Assembly (NCBI RefSeq): GCF_000013645.1
Contig: NC_007952.1
Location: 620,001 to 684,000 of the forward strand
Length of the DNA stretch: 64,000 nt
Source of the DNA: Paraburkholderia xenovorans LB400
GTDB lineage: Bacteria; Pseudomonadota; Gammaproteobacteria; Burkholderiales; Burkholderiaceae
Direction of reading: 5' to 3'
Part shown: one piece after another, positions 1-7,807 of the stretch
How the letters are laid out: the number at the start of each line of letters is the position of its first letter
Position numbering within the stretch: position 1 is the stretch's first letter
Made by a program: the position numbers and the translations under genes
Notes under the pieces: generated by a model
What the model was told of the DNA's origin: nothing
Database searches by the model: none
The model's input: the letters and a program-made list of their open reading frames with translations, nothing else

Positions 1-1
1 G

Positions 2-1072
2 GCGACCGGGATCGGAAACTACACGCTCGCCGATTTCGATCGGGCCGTGCGAAAAGGTGTGGCCAAAGACGGCCGCCACCTGTATCCGGCCATGCCGTAC
101 CCCTCGTACGCGAAGATCTCCGACAATGATCTGAGCGCGCTGTATGGCTATTTCATGCACGAAGTGGCGCCGGTGCGTCAGCAGAACAGGCCGGTCGAGA
201 TCAAATGGCCGTTGAACATGCGCTGGCCGCTCGCGATCTGGAATACGGCATTCGTGAATACGCAGCCCTACGCGGTGAACCGCGCCCATGACGCGCAATG
301 GAATCGTGGCGCCTATCTCGTTCAGGGGCTCGGCCACTGCGGCGCGTGTCATACGCCGCGGGGCTTCGCCTTCCAGGAACAGGCGCTCGACGATCGCGAT
401 GGCCGGTTTCTCGGCGGTGCGACGCTGGACGGCTGGACGGCAAGCAATCTTCGTGAAGATCCGGCTACCGGGCTGGGCTGGTGGAGCGAAGCCGACATCG
501 TCACTTTCCTGAAGGAAGGCAGCAATGGCCACGCTTCCGTTTTCGGTCCGATGACCGACGCGTATAACAATAGTACGCAGTTCATGAGCGATTACGATCT
601 GAAGGCGATTGCGTCGTATCTCAAGTCGCTTTCCGCCGCTGACGCGAACGAACCAGTCTACGCATACGACGACGCGACAACGAAAGCCTTGCAGCGAGGA
701 GATCTTCGCGATCCGGGCGCGGAAGTCTTTCGCACGCAATGTGCCAGTTGCCATGCCGTCAACGGCAAGGGGCTTGGCGACCGTCTGCCGGCTCTGGCAG
801 GTAATCCGAATGTCCTCGCCAAAGATCCGTCGTCCGTCATCAACCTCATTCTCAACGGCGCACAACGGGTGGTTCGTCAAGGCATGCCGGATACCTACCG
901 CATGGCGCCGTTCAGGCTTCAGCTGAGCGACAGGGAGATCGCCGACGTCGCTACCTGGATCCGGCATTCGTGGGGCAACAAGGCGAGCGCGGTTTCGGCG
1001 AGCGAGGTGGAGAAACTGCGCGCCAGTACCGACATCAGCAGCGATCGGGTCATCGTCCTGCGGATGAAATAG
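2..1072 (+). CDS. multiheme cytochrome c, 3' part (gene starts before the window)
   Basis: The reading frame is open from base 2, so the true start lies outside the window. Two CXXCH heme sites are visible: CGACH at 338-352 and CASCH at 740-754. The spacing and the HTPRG sequence after the first match the membrane-anchored cytochrome c subunits that pass electrons from periplasmic alcohol, aldehyde, gluconate or nicotinate-type dehydrogenases to the respiratory chain. Those subunits usually have three hemes, so the first site is probably off the left edge. The dehydrogenase partner is not visible, so the substrate cannot be named. It is convergent with tcuB, and a strong inverted repeat separates the two genes. 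Confidence 0.85.
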   Translation, partial: ATGIGNYTLADFDRAVRKGVAKDGRHLYPAMPYPSYAKISDNDLSALYGYFMHEVAPVRQQNRPVEIKWPLNMRWPLAIWNTAFVNTQPYAVNRAHDAQWNRGAYLVQGLGHCGACHTPRGFAFQEQALDDRDGRFLGGATLDGWTASNLREDPATGLGWWSEADIVTFLKEGSNGHASVFGPMTDAYNNSTQFMSDYDLKAIASYLKSLSAADANEPVYAYDDATTKALQRGDLRDPGAEVFRTQCASCHAVNGKGLGDRLPALAGNPNVLAKDPSSVINLILNGAQRVVRQGMPDTYRMAPFRLQLSDREIADVATWIRHSWGNKASAVSASEVEKLRASTDISSDRVIVLRMK

Positions 1073-1230
1073 GGTTTCCCGCCGCGCCGCAGGCGCGCGG
1101 CGAGATCTCACGAACCGGCGGACGGGCGGGGGGATTTTTGAGCTGCAAACGCTGGCTGAACAACGCGGAAGGCCAGCGTTAGCTGGCGCAGGAAGGTGAA
1201 TACTGCGGCTGGTCGGTTCATTGAGCAGCG

Positions 1231-1264
1231 AATCACGTTGCGCGGTTGGGCGCGCAACGTGATT
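1231..1264. terminator. perfect 14-bp inverted repeat between convergent genes
   Basis: Bases 1231-1244 are the exact reverse complement of 1251-1264, with a 6-base loop. The repeat lies between the end of the cytochrome c gene and the end of tcuB, so it could end transcription from both sides. There is no clear T-run, so the terminator role is inferred from position and stem strength. Confidence 0.6.
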
Positions 1265-1297
1265 GCAGGGAAGCGGAAGGTACTTCGATGGGACGTG

Positions 1298-2512
1298 TCA
1301 GTCGCCCTTGAGTTGCAGGTTGCCGGGCTGGCGTTTTTCGATCGCATACTTGAGCAGCGCCGCGCTGCGGAAGATGCCGTGCGCGAACTTGCCATACGGT
1401 AGCGTGAGGAAGAGTCCCATGACCACCCCCAGATGCACCGCCAGCAGCAGGCTCATGGCCCGGCTGTCGCGCAGCGCAAGCAGCAGCAACCCCGTCGCGC
1501 TGGTCAGCAACAGCAGCGCGATGAATCCACGATCCATCGGTCGCTGTGCCACATCACCCTGTTTGGGGTCGCGTCGCAGGTTCAACCACAATAGTCCCGC
1601 CGGACCCACCAGCAGTCCGATGCCGCCCAGCGAGCCCAGTATGACGGGCAGGCTGAAGAGCGGATACGGCGCGTGATAGTCGAGCAAATAGTGATAGAGA
1701 GTTGCGATGCACGTAGCGGCAAAGCACAGCATGAAGCCATAAAAGGTGAAGTGATGGAAGCGCCGCCGGCTGAGCGTGAACGCGTCGTCTTCATTGTTGC
1801 AGCCTTTGCCATGACCGCCGTCCAGATACTTGAGTCGCAGCGCATCATAGGTCGCGTCCGCAACCGCGGCGCCTGACGCGGAACCGGGACTGACGTTGCG
1901 CCAGAACCGCGATACGCCCGTTCCGAGCGCCACCATCGCGAACAGAAAGACAACGCCGAACATCAGCGCGAGCACGTTGTGCGGAAAGATCGCATAGAAA
2001 TTGCCGCCCGTCGGCGCGTGCAGCAGTCCGCCATCGATGCGCGCGGTCAGCGAGAGGAACAACGCGAGTCCCGCGGCCACGGCCAGTGACAGCGTGAGCC
2101 CGTTGCGCTGATATAGCTTGCCGAGCGGCGCCGGCCACGCGAAGTCGACATAAGTTTCCCCGCGCACCTTTGCCATTGCCTGCGGTACGTTGACGGCGAA
2201 TTCGTGAGGCGCGGCATACTGGCACGCATGCAGACATGCACCGCAGTTGTGGCACAGGTTCGCCAGATAGTGGACGTCGGCCTTGCCGAATTCGAGCCGG
2301 CGGTTCATGGCCGGGAAAACTGCGCAAAAACCCTCGCAATAACGGCAGGAATTGCAGATCTGCATGACGCGTGCGACTTCCGCTTCGCTGCCGGTGAGAT
2401 CGCCCTGCAGAATATCCGCTCTGGTTCTGAAGTGGAGGGGTTGGGCTGCGGCAGAAATTCCGTCGCCGGCCAATCTGGTTGCGTCGTGAATCAGATCGTC
2501 AAGCGGCTTCAT
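1298..2512 (-). CDS. tcuB: TcuB-like Fe-S/membrane electron transfer protein
   Basis: This 404-residue protein has two cysteine clusters of the 4Fe-4S type, at Cys53/56/59/63 and Cys87/90/93/97. Several membrane segments follow in the C-terminal two thirds. This is the layout of TcuB/CobZ, which reoxidises the FAD of TcuA and passes electrons to the quinone pool during tricarballylate oxidation. The start at 2512 (MKPLDDLI) overlaps the end of the tcuA-like gene by 14 bases, so the two are translationally coupled. A longer reading frame upstream was not used because it would run far into tcuA. The family assignment is strong; the physiological substrate is not proven. Confidence 0.88.
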   Translation of the reverse strand: MKPLDDLIHDATRLAGDGISAAAQPLHFRTRADILQGDLTGSEAEVARVMQICNSCRYCEGFCAVFPAMNRRLEFGKADVHYLANLCHNCGACLHACQYAAPHEFAVNVPQAMAKVRGETYVDFAWPAPLGKLYQRNGLTLSLAVAAGLALFLSLTARIDGGLLHAPTGGNFYAIFPHNVLALMFGVVFLFAMVALGTGVSRFWRNVSPGSASGAAVADATYDALRLKYLDGGHGKGCNNEDDAFTLSRRRFHHFTFYGFMLCFAATCIATLYHYLLDYHAPYPLFSLPVILGSLGGIGLLVGPAGLLWLNLRRDPKQGDVAQRPMDRGFIALLLLTSATGLLLLALRDSRAMSLLLAVHLGVVMGLFLTLPYGKFAHGIFRSAALLKYAIEKRQPGNLQLKGD

Positions 2513-3917
2513 GCAGTGCTCCGGTTTGGTGTCGTTGAAGTGCGGCTTTCGCTGCCTGGGTGCCGGCAATCCGGCCGAACGCGGTGCCGATGGACATGCC
2601 GACACCCGCTGTATAGCCCTTGCCGAGCACGTTGCCGGCCATCATTTCTCCGGCCACGAACAGGTTCTCGCTAGGCCGGCCGTTAAAGCGCACGGCGGCT
2701 GTTTCGTCCACCTTCAGGCCGAGGTACGTGAAGGTAATGCCAGGCCGTACCGCGAACGCATAGAACGGTCCGGTGTCGATAGGGCGTGCCCAATGGGTTT
2801 TGGCCGGCTGCAGATTTTCAGTGTGGCAGTCGTCGAGAACGGTGTGGTCGAACGTGCCGATGCGGCAGGCCGCGTTATAGGTTTCGACGGTCTGCACGAA
2901 CTGCGCTTCGTCCAGGCCGATCTTGCGCGCCAGTTCCGGCAGCGTGTCGGCCTGGATGCCGGGAAACACCGGCGGCATGAAACGGCCGATCGCTTTCGCG
3001 TCGATGATCGAGTAGGCGATCTGGCCAGGCTGGAGCGCGGTGAGCCGTCCCCAGATGGCATAGCGTTTCGGCCAGAAGTCTTCGCCTTCGTCGTAGAAGC
3101 GCACAGCGTCGCGGTTCACGACAATGCCGAGCGACACGCAGTCGATACGCGTGCAGATGCCCCCGTCGTAGAGCGGCGCGCGCGCGTCGATAGCCACGCA
3201 ATGGCCCTGTGATGGGTCGCCGATAATGTCGGCGCCGTGTTGCATCAGGAACTTGAGCAGCACGCCCTGATTGAACCGGGTGCCGCGAATCAGGAAGTTT
3301 TCGCCAGGCCATTCGCCGCGTTCGTTCTGCCCCCACGCCTCACGCAGCCATTCGCGGTTCGATTCGAAGCCGCCGCAAGCGAGTACGCAACTGCGTGCTT
3401 CGATACGCCCCGAGCTCGTGTGGGCCGCGATGAAATTGCCGTTGTCGTCCAGCTCGAGTGAATCGACCGGTGTCTCATAGCGGATCTCGACACCCAGTTG
3501 CCGGGCGCTGCGGTAGTAGGCATTGACCAGCGCCTTGCCGCCGCCCATGAAGAACGCGTTGGTGCGGGACAGGTGCAGCGTGCCCGAGAGCGGCGGCTGG
3601 AAATTGACGCCATGCCGGCGCATCCAGTCGCGGCACGACGACGAGTGGCGAATCACGAGCCGGGCCAGGTGTTCATCCGTGATGCCGCCCGTGACCTTGA
3701 GCAGATCCTGCCAGAATTCCTCTTCCGGATAGGCGTCGACCAGCACGTCTTGCGGCTCGTCGTGCATGCAGCGAAGGTTGCGGGTGTGCTGCGAGTTGCC
3801 GCCGCGCCATTCGCGCGGCGCGGCCTCGAGCAACGTGACGCTTGCGCCGGCTTCGCGAGCCGTCAGCGCAGCGCATAAAGCGGCGTTGCCGCCGCCGATT
3901 ACCAGAACGTCGATCAT
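2499..3917 (-). CDS. tcuA: TcuA-like FAD-dependent dehydrogenase
   Basis: This 472-residue flavoprotein begins with an FAD-binding Rossmann motif (IGGGNAAL) and is followed by GGNSQHTRN, typical of TcuA. The body resembles the fumarate reductase/succinate dehydrogenase flavoprotein superfamily. The family member TcuA oxidises tricarballylate to cis-aconitate with electrons leaving through TcuB. The start MIDVLVIGG at 3917 places the FAD motif at the N-terminus as expected. It lies between the LysR gene and tcuB on the same strand. The divergent operon encodes a decarboxylase and hydantoinase rather than a TcuC transporter, so the real substrate may be another saturated di- or tricarboxylate. 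Confidence 0.85.
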   Translation of the reverse strand: MIDVLVIGGGNAALCAALTAREAGASVTLLEAAPREWRGGNSQHTRNLRCMHDEPQDVLVDAYPEEEFWQDLLKVTGGITDEHLARLVIRHSSSCRDWMRRHGVNFQPPLSGTLHLSRTNAFFMGGGKALVNAYYRSARQLGVEIRYETPVDSLELDDNGNFIAAHTSSGRIEARSCVLACGGFESNREWLREAWGQNERGEWPGENFLIRGTRFNQGVLLKFLMQHGADIIGDPSQGHCVAIDARAPLYDGGICTRIDCVSLGIVVNRDAVRFYDEGEDFWPKRYAIWGRLTALQPGQIAYSIIDAKAIGRFMPPVFPGIQADTLPELARKIGLDEAQFVQTVETYNAACRIGTFDHTVLDDCHTENLQPAKTHWARPIDTGPFYAFAVRPGITFTYLGLKVDETAAVRFNGRPSENLFVAGEMMAGNVLGKGYTAGVGMSIGTAFGRIAGTQAAKAALQRHQTGALHEAA

Positions 3918-3992
3918 GTGCGGGTGTCCTCTTTTCTTCACCGCACTATAGGGACGTTGCCCGATGAGCGCCACGCTACATCGGGCAAGAGG

Positions 3993-4011
3993 CCTTCACG
4001 ATTCGTGAAGG
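3993..4011. promoter_or_regulatory. palindrome upstream of tcuA; candidate operator
   Basis: Bases 3993-4000 pair perfectly with 4004-4011 around a 3-base spacer. The site overlaps the last codons of the LysR gene and lies about 75 bases upstream of the tcuA start. Its right half, TTCGTGAAGGG, occurs again at about 4988-4998 in the divergent promoter region between the LysR gene and the decarboxylase operon. A regulator binding site is inferred from this repetition. Confidence 0.4.
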
Positions 4012-4922
4012 GTGGCGCCGGGCCAGTTGCCGCTGGTGACCTGCGCCGAGGCCACCCGGCTAAGCAGCACGCGGGCGGCAAGCGCGGCCGGCGACAGTTC
4101 GTCGTCGGAGAGGCTCACCAGAAGATTGGGCCGGTGAAGGAAACGATCCCGGATCTCGCGGACTTCGAGCGGCTGCCCGCTCAGGCGTGCCGTGGCCGCG
4201 CCAGGCTGAATGGTCGCGCCGAAACCGTCCTGCACCAGATCCATCAGCACGCTCAGGCCGTCGATCTCGACGCTCACTTCGGGCGTCACACGCGCCCGCA
4301 CGAACGCCGCATCCAGTAGCGCGCGCAGTCCGTGGCTGCTGCTGGGCAACACGAACGACAAACCCGCCAGATCACGCAGCCTGACCGGGCCTGCCGCGGG
4401 CAGTCCTTTCATGCCGGGTTTCGCGATCAGGAACAGCCGTTCGTCGATGAGCGGCAGCACGCTCCAGCGTTGCGCGGCTTCGGAGCGGAACAGGACCGCG
4501 AGGTCGAGCCGGCGTGAGTTGAGCATGCTGCTGAGGTGACCGGATAAAGCCTCGACGAGATGAACGCGGACGTCGGGATAACGTTCGCGCATCGCCCGAA
4601 GGAAAGGCATGGCGAGGACCGATGCCGTGGTGGCCGCCATGCCGACGCTGACGTGACCGGTCAGCCGCGCTTGTCGGGCGGCATGCGCAGCGCTGTCGGC
4701 GTGCCGTAGTGCCAGTTGTGCCTGGCGAAGAAACGCGATGCCTGCGTCGGTGGGTGTGACGCCCGTGGCCGTGCGCGTCAGCAACCGGGCGGCCAGTTCG
4801 CCTTCGAGCCGGCTGATCTGCTGGCTGAGCGCCGATGTGACGACGCCGAGGTCGGCGGCGGCGCGCCCCATGCTGCCGTGTTCGGCCACCTTGATGAAGT
4901 AGCGCAACTGGCGGAGTTCCAT
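3996..4922 (-). CDS. LysR-family transcriptional regulator of the tcu/decarboxylase locus
   Basis: This 308-residue protein has the typical N-terminal winged helix-turn-helix (MELRQLRYFIKVAEHGSM, then AAADLGVVTSALSQQISRLE) and a C-terminal effector-binding domain. The start at 4922 gives the standard LysR N-terminus. It is directly upstream of tcuA on the minus strand and faces away from the decarboxylase/hydantoinase operon, the usual position for a local LysR activator. In other bacteria TcuR plays this role for tcuABC. The inducer cannot be read from the sequence. Confidence 0.88.
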   Translation of the reverse strand: MELRQLRYFIKVAEHGSMGRAAADLGVVTSALSQQISRLEGELAARLLTRTATGVTPTDAGIAFLRQAQLALRHADSAAHAARQARLTGHVSVGMAATTASVLAMPFLRAMRERYPDVRVHLVEALSGHLSSMLNSRRLDLAVLFRSEAAQRWSVLPLIDERLFLIAKPGMKGLPAAGPVRLRDLAGLSFVLPSSSHGLRALLDAAFVRARVTPEVSVEIDGLSVLMDLVQDGFGATIQPGAATARLSGQPLEVREIRDRFLHRPNLLVSLSDDELSPAALAARVLLSRVASAQVTSGNWPGATLHES

Positions 4923-5216
4923 TAAGTGCGTCCCATGAAAGGGGTTCCTGCCGAGAGAGTCGGTAGTGTCGCACATCATTTTTCCGCTTCGTGAAGGGGC
5001 TTTTTCCCCGCGCGGAAAGCGGATTCATTGGTCAATGCCGCGCGGTGGCCCATCGCCAGGCGCAGCACGATTGCGGGTGGCCGCATTTATCGCCAAAAGT
5101 GAGTAATGGACAAAAACTAGTTGTTTGTGCCGATCAAATGGGCGACTTAGGATATTTTCATCGCACCGGCCTCGGCGCCGGCTGCGCACTACGAGACACC
5201 CAGAAGAGGAAATCGA
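4923..5216. promoter_or_regulatory. divergent promoter region between the LysR gene and the decarboxylase operon
   Basis: This 294-base gene-free region contains the small palindrome CTTCGTGAAG at 4987-4996, whose right half repeats the motif seen before tcuA. A relatively AT-rich stretch at about 5090-5160 could hold the promoter of the plus-strand operon. No further feature was recognised. Confidence 0.4.
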
Positions 5217-5750
5217 ATGTCTGTCGAAACACCCGTGAAGACCTGGGCCGACGTGGTCGTCCAGGCGTTGAAGTCCAACGAAGTGCGGCTCGTGACCTAT
5301 GTGCCCGACAACGTGTTGAGGCCGCTGATCGACGCGGTGCACGCCGATCCGTACTTCACCGTTATCTGCCCGGCGCGCGAGGAAGAAGCGGTGGGCATCA
5401 CGGTGGGCGCCTACATGGCCGGCATGCGCGGTATCACGCTGATGCAGACCAGCGGTTTCGCCACGCTGCCCAATGCGCTGGCCTCGCTCGTGCGGCCGTA
5501 TCAACTGCCGCTCGTGATGCTGATTTCCGAGCGCGGCACGCTCGGCGATTTCCAGCTCGGGCAAGCCGTGGTGTGCCGCACGATGCGGCCGGTGCTTACG
5601 TCGCTCGGCATCGAGCACTTCGCGATCGAACGTCTGGACGATGTCGAATTCGTGGTCGACCGCATGATCAAGCAGGCGTTTTCCACGCAGGAGCCGGCCG
5701 CCATCATTCTTTCCCCTCTGCTCACCAAGAAGAGCAACACGTCCCAGTAA
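5217..5750 (+). CDS. TPP-dependent 2-oxo-acid decarboxylase, alpha (PYR domain) subunit
   Basis: This 177-residue protein is a stand-alone N-terminal thiamine-diphosphate domain of the sulfopyruvate/phosphonopyruvate decarboxylase type. The acidic run at residues 55-57 (PAREEEAVG) includes the glutamate that activates the thiamine ring. With the next gene it rebuilds a full TPP enzyme split in two, as in ComD/ComE. The expected reaction is non-oxidative decarboxylation of a 3-substituted pyruvate to an aldehyde, which the next-but-one gene could oxidise. A GAGGAAA ribosome site precedes the ATG. The actual substrate is unknown. Confidence 0.82.
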   Translation: MSVETPVKTWADVVVQALKSNEVRLVTYVPDNVLRPLIDAVHADPYFTVICPAREEEAVGITVGAYMAGMRGITLMQTSGFATLPNALASLVRPYQLPLVMLISERGTLGDFQLGQAVVCRTMRPVLTSLGIEHFAIERLDDVEFVVDRMIKQAFSTQEPAAIILSPLLTKKSNTSQ

Positions 5751-5764
5751 AGGTGGAGCATTTT

Positions 5765-6373
5765 ATGACCTCATCCGAGAAAAACGCAGTGGTGCGAAGT
5801 GCCGCCAAGGTGATGAACCGGTCTGACATGACCCGGCGACTCGTGGCGAAACTCAAGTCCGGCGAGGCCGTGATCGGCGGCATCGGCAACAACAACTTCG
5901 ATCTTTGGGCGAGCGGCCAGCGCCCGCAGAATTTCTACATGCTCGGCAGCATGGGCCTGGCAATTCCAATCGCGCTCGGCGTGGCGACGGCGCAGCCGCA
6001 CCGTCAGGTGGTGGCGCTGGAAGGCGACGGATCGTTGCTGATGCAACTTGGCGCGCTCGGCACGGTGGCGACGCGCGCCCCGAAGAATCTGCTGATGGTG
6101 GTCTGGGACAACGGTGTCTATCAGATCACCGGTTCGCAGAAGACGCTCACCTCTGGCACGGTCGACCTCGTGGCGATCGCTCGCGGCGCGGGCATCGAAC
6201 AAAGTGCATGGGCCGCCGACGAAGCGCACTTCGACGCGCTGGTGGACAGCGCGCTGGCCGGCAATGGGCCGGCCTTCATCGCCGTTCACACGGACAACGC
6301 GAAACCCGCCGGTGTCACCGAGCGCGACCCCGCGAAGATCCGCCTGCGCTTCATGGAAGGCATCGCCGTATAA
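5765..6373 (+). CDS. TPP-dependent 2-oxo-acid decarboxylase, beta (PP domain) subunit
   Basis: This 202-residue protein carries the diphosphate-binding half of a TPP enzyme. The GDGS motif at residues 87-90 and the Asp115-Asn116 pair about 28 residues later bind Mg2+ and thiamine diphosphate. It follows the alpha subunit by 14 bases, and its ribosome site (AAAGGTGGAG) lies in that gap. A longer open frame runs in from upstream, but it crosses the alpha gene in another frame and is not real. ComE and the C-terminal half of phosphonopyruvate decarboxylase are the closest recognisable relatives. Confidence 0.82.
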   Translation: MTSSEKNAVVRSAAKVMNRSDMTRRLVAKLKSGEAVIGGIGNNNFDLWASGQRPQNFYMLGSMGLAIPIALGVATAQPHRQVVALEGDGSLLMQLGALGTVATRAPKNLLMVVWDNGVYQITGSQKTLTSGTVDLVAIARGAGIEQSAWAADEAHFDALVDSALAGNGPAFIAVHTDNAKPAGVTERDPAKIRLRFMEGIAV

Positions 6374-6394
6374 GACGGACTCAAGGAGCACCCC

Positions 6395-7807
6395 ATGTCA
6401 CAACTGCTGATTGACGGGAAGTGGGTGGACGGAGAATCAGCCCAGTCACTTACTGACAAGTATCACGGCAACGAATATGGCCGGATGGCCGTGGCCTCCG
6501 CCGCGCAAGTCACCCAGGCTGTCGACGGCGCGCTGGCCGGCTTCAGGGCGTCCACCCTGTCGCCTTACGAGCGCTTCAGGATTCTGATGGAAGCGGCCCG
6601 GATCGTCGAAAGCCGCATGCCGATGCTGATCGACCTGATGCGCGATGAGGCGGGTTTCACGCACGCCGACGGCGAGAACGAAGTGCGCCGCTGTGTGCAG
6701 ACATTCGAACTGTCGGCGGAAGAAGGCAAGCATCTGGCAGGCGAACTGGTCCCGATGGAAGCCGCCGCGGGAGTCAGGAACCGGATGGGCTTCACGATTC
6801 GTGTGCCGCGCGGCGTGGTCTGCGCGATCACGCCGTTCAACTCGCCGCTCAACACGCTCGCACACAAAGTGGGGCCGGCCATTGCGGGCGGCAACGCGGT
6901 GGTGATCAAGCCGTCGAACGTAACACCGCTGTCGGCCGTCGAGTTGTGCAAGGTTCTGATCGACGCGGGACTGCCCGCGAATCTGCTGGCGCTGGTGCAT
7001 GGTTCGGGCAGCGCGATCGGCCGCCAGTTGCTGGCCGATCCGCGCATCGCGTTCTATGCGTTCACCGGCAGCACGCAGGTGGGCCGCGAAATCCAGCAGG
7101 CCGCGGGCTTGCGCGGAATGCAGCTCGAACTGGGCAGCATTGCCAGCACCATCGTTTGCGAGGACGCCGACATCGACCTCGCGATTCCCAAGATCGTCAA
7201 CGCGGGTTTTCGCAAAGCAGGGCAAGTCTGCACGTCGGTGCAGCGCCTGTTCGTCGCCCGCGGCATTGCCGACGAATTCATTCCCAGGTTCGTGGCGGCG
7301 GTCAAGGCGACTCCCTATGGCGACCCGGCCGATCCGAAAACCATTCTGGGCCCGATGATTTCCGTCCAGCATGCGCAGCGGGCGGCGGCGTGGGTCAGGG
7401 AAGCGCTTGACGGCGGGGCGCGGCTGCTCACCGGAGGCAAGTGCGAAGGCGCGTTGTTCGAGCCGACCGTGCTTCACGGGGTCGACGCGACAATGAAGGT
7501 AGTTTGCCAGGAAGTCTTCGCGCCCGTGGTGTCGATCATTGAATTCGACGATATCGGCGAAGCGGTGGCGGGCGCCAACGCCAGCGATTTCGGCCTTGCA
7601 GCAGGGCTCTTTACGTCGGATCTGAAGACGGCGTTCCGTACGGCGCGCGAGCTCGCGTTCGGCGGGGTGCACATCAACGAGGCTTCGAGCGCGCGCATCG
7701 ACGTGATGCCGTTCGGCGGCGTCAAGGACAGCGGGTTCGGCCGCGAAGGCCCGGCTTACGCCATCCGCGAAATGACCGAAGAACGCCTGATCACCGTGGC
7801 GTATTGA
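6395..7807 (+). CDS. NAD(P)-dependent aldehyde dehydrogenase
   Basis: This 470-residue member of the aldehyde dehydrogenase superfamily shows all core residues: Asn149 (oxyanion), Glu245 (general base) and catalytic Cys279 in GQVCTSVQ. The sequence style (GVVCAITPFNSPLN, KAGQVCTSVQRLFV) resembles phosphonoacetaldehyde, sulfoacetaldehyde and lactaldehyde dehydrogenases. Encoded just after a split 2-oxo-acid decarboxylase, it probably oxidises the resulting aldehyde to an acid. A clean AAGGAG ribosome site precedes the start. Its stop codon overlaps the likely start of the next gene (TGATG). Confidence 0.88.
   Translation: MSQLLIDGKWVDGESAQSLTDKYHGNEYGRMAVASAAQVTQAVDGALAGFRASTLSPYERFRILMEAARIVESRMPMLIDLMRDEAGFTHADGENEVRRCVQTFELSAEEGKHLAGELVPMEAAAGVRNRMGFTIRVPRGVVCAITPFNSPLNTLAHKVGPAIAGGNAVVIKPSNVTPLSAVELCKVLIDAGLPANLLALVHGSGSAIGRQLLADPRIAFYAFTGSTQVGREIQQAAGLRGMQLELGSIASTIVCEDADIDLAIPKIVNAGFRKAGQVCTSVQRLFVARGIADEFIPRFVAAVKATPYGDPADPKTILGPMISVQHAQRAAAWVREALDGGARLLTGGKCEGALFEPTVLHGVDATMKVVCQEVFAPVVSIIEFDDIGEAVAGANASDFGLAAGLFTSDLKTAFRTARELAFGGVHINEASSARIDVMPFGGVKDSGFGREGPAYAIREMTEERLITVAY

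Noticed and set aside
4991..6373. A 460-codon frame that seems to join an N-terminal region to the TPP beta subunit
   Set aside because: Its first part crosses the alpha subunit gene in another frame and has low-complexity Arg-rich sequence; a good ribosome site and conserved domain begin at 5765.
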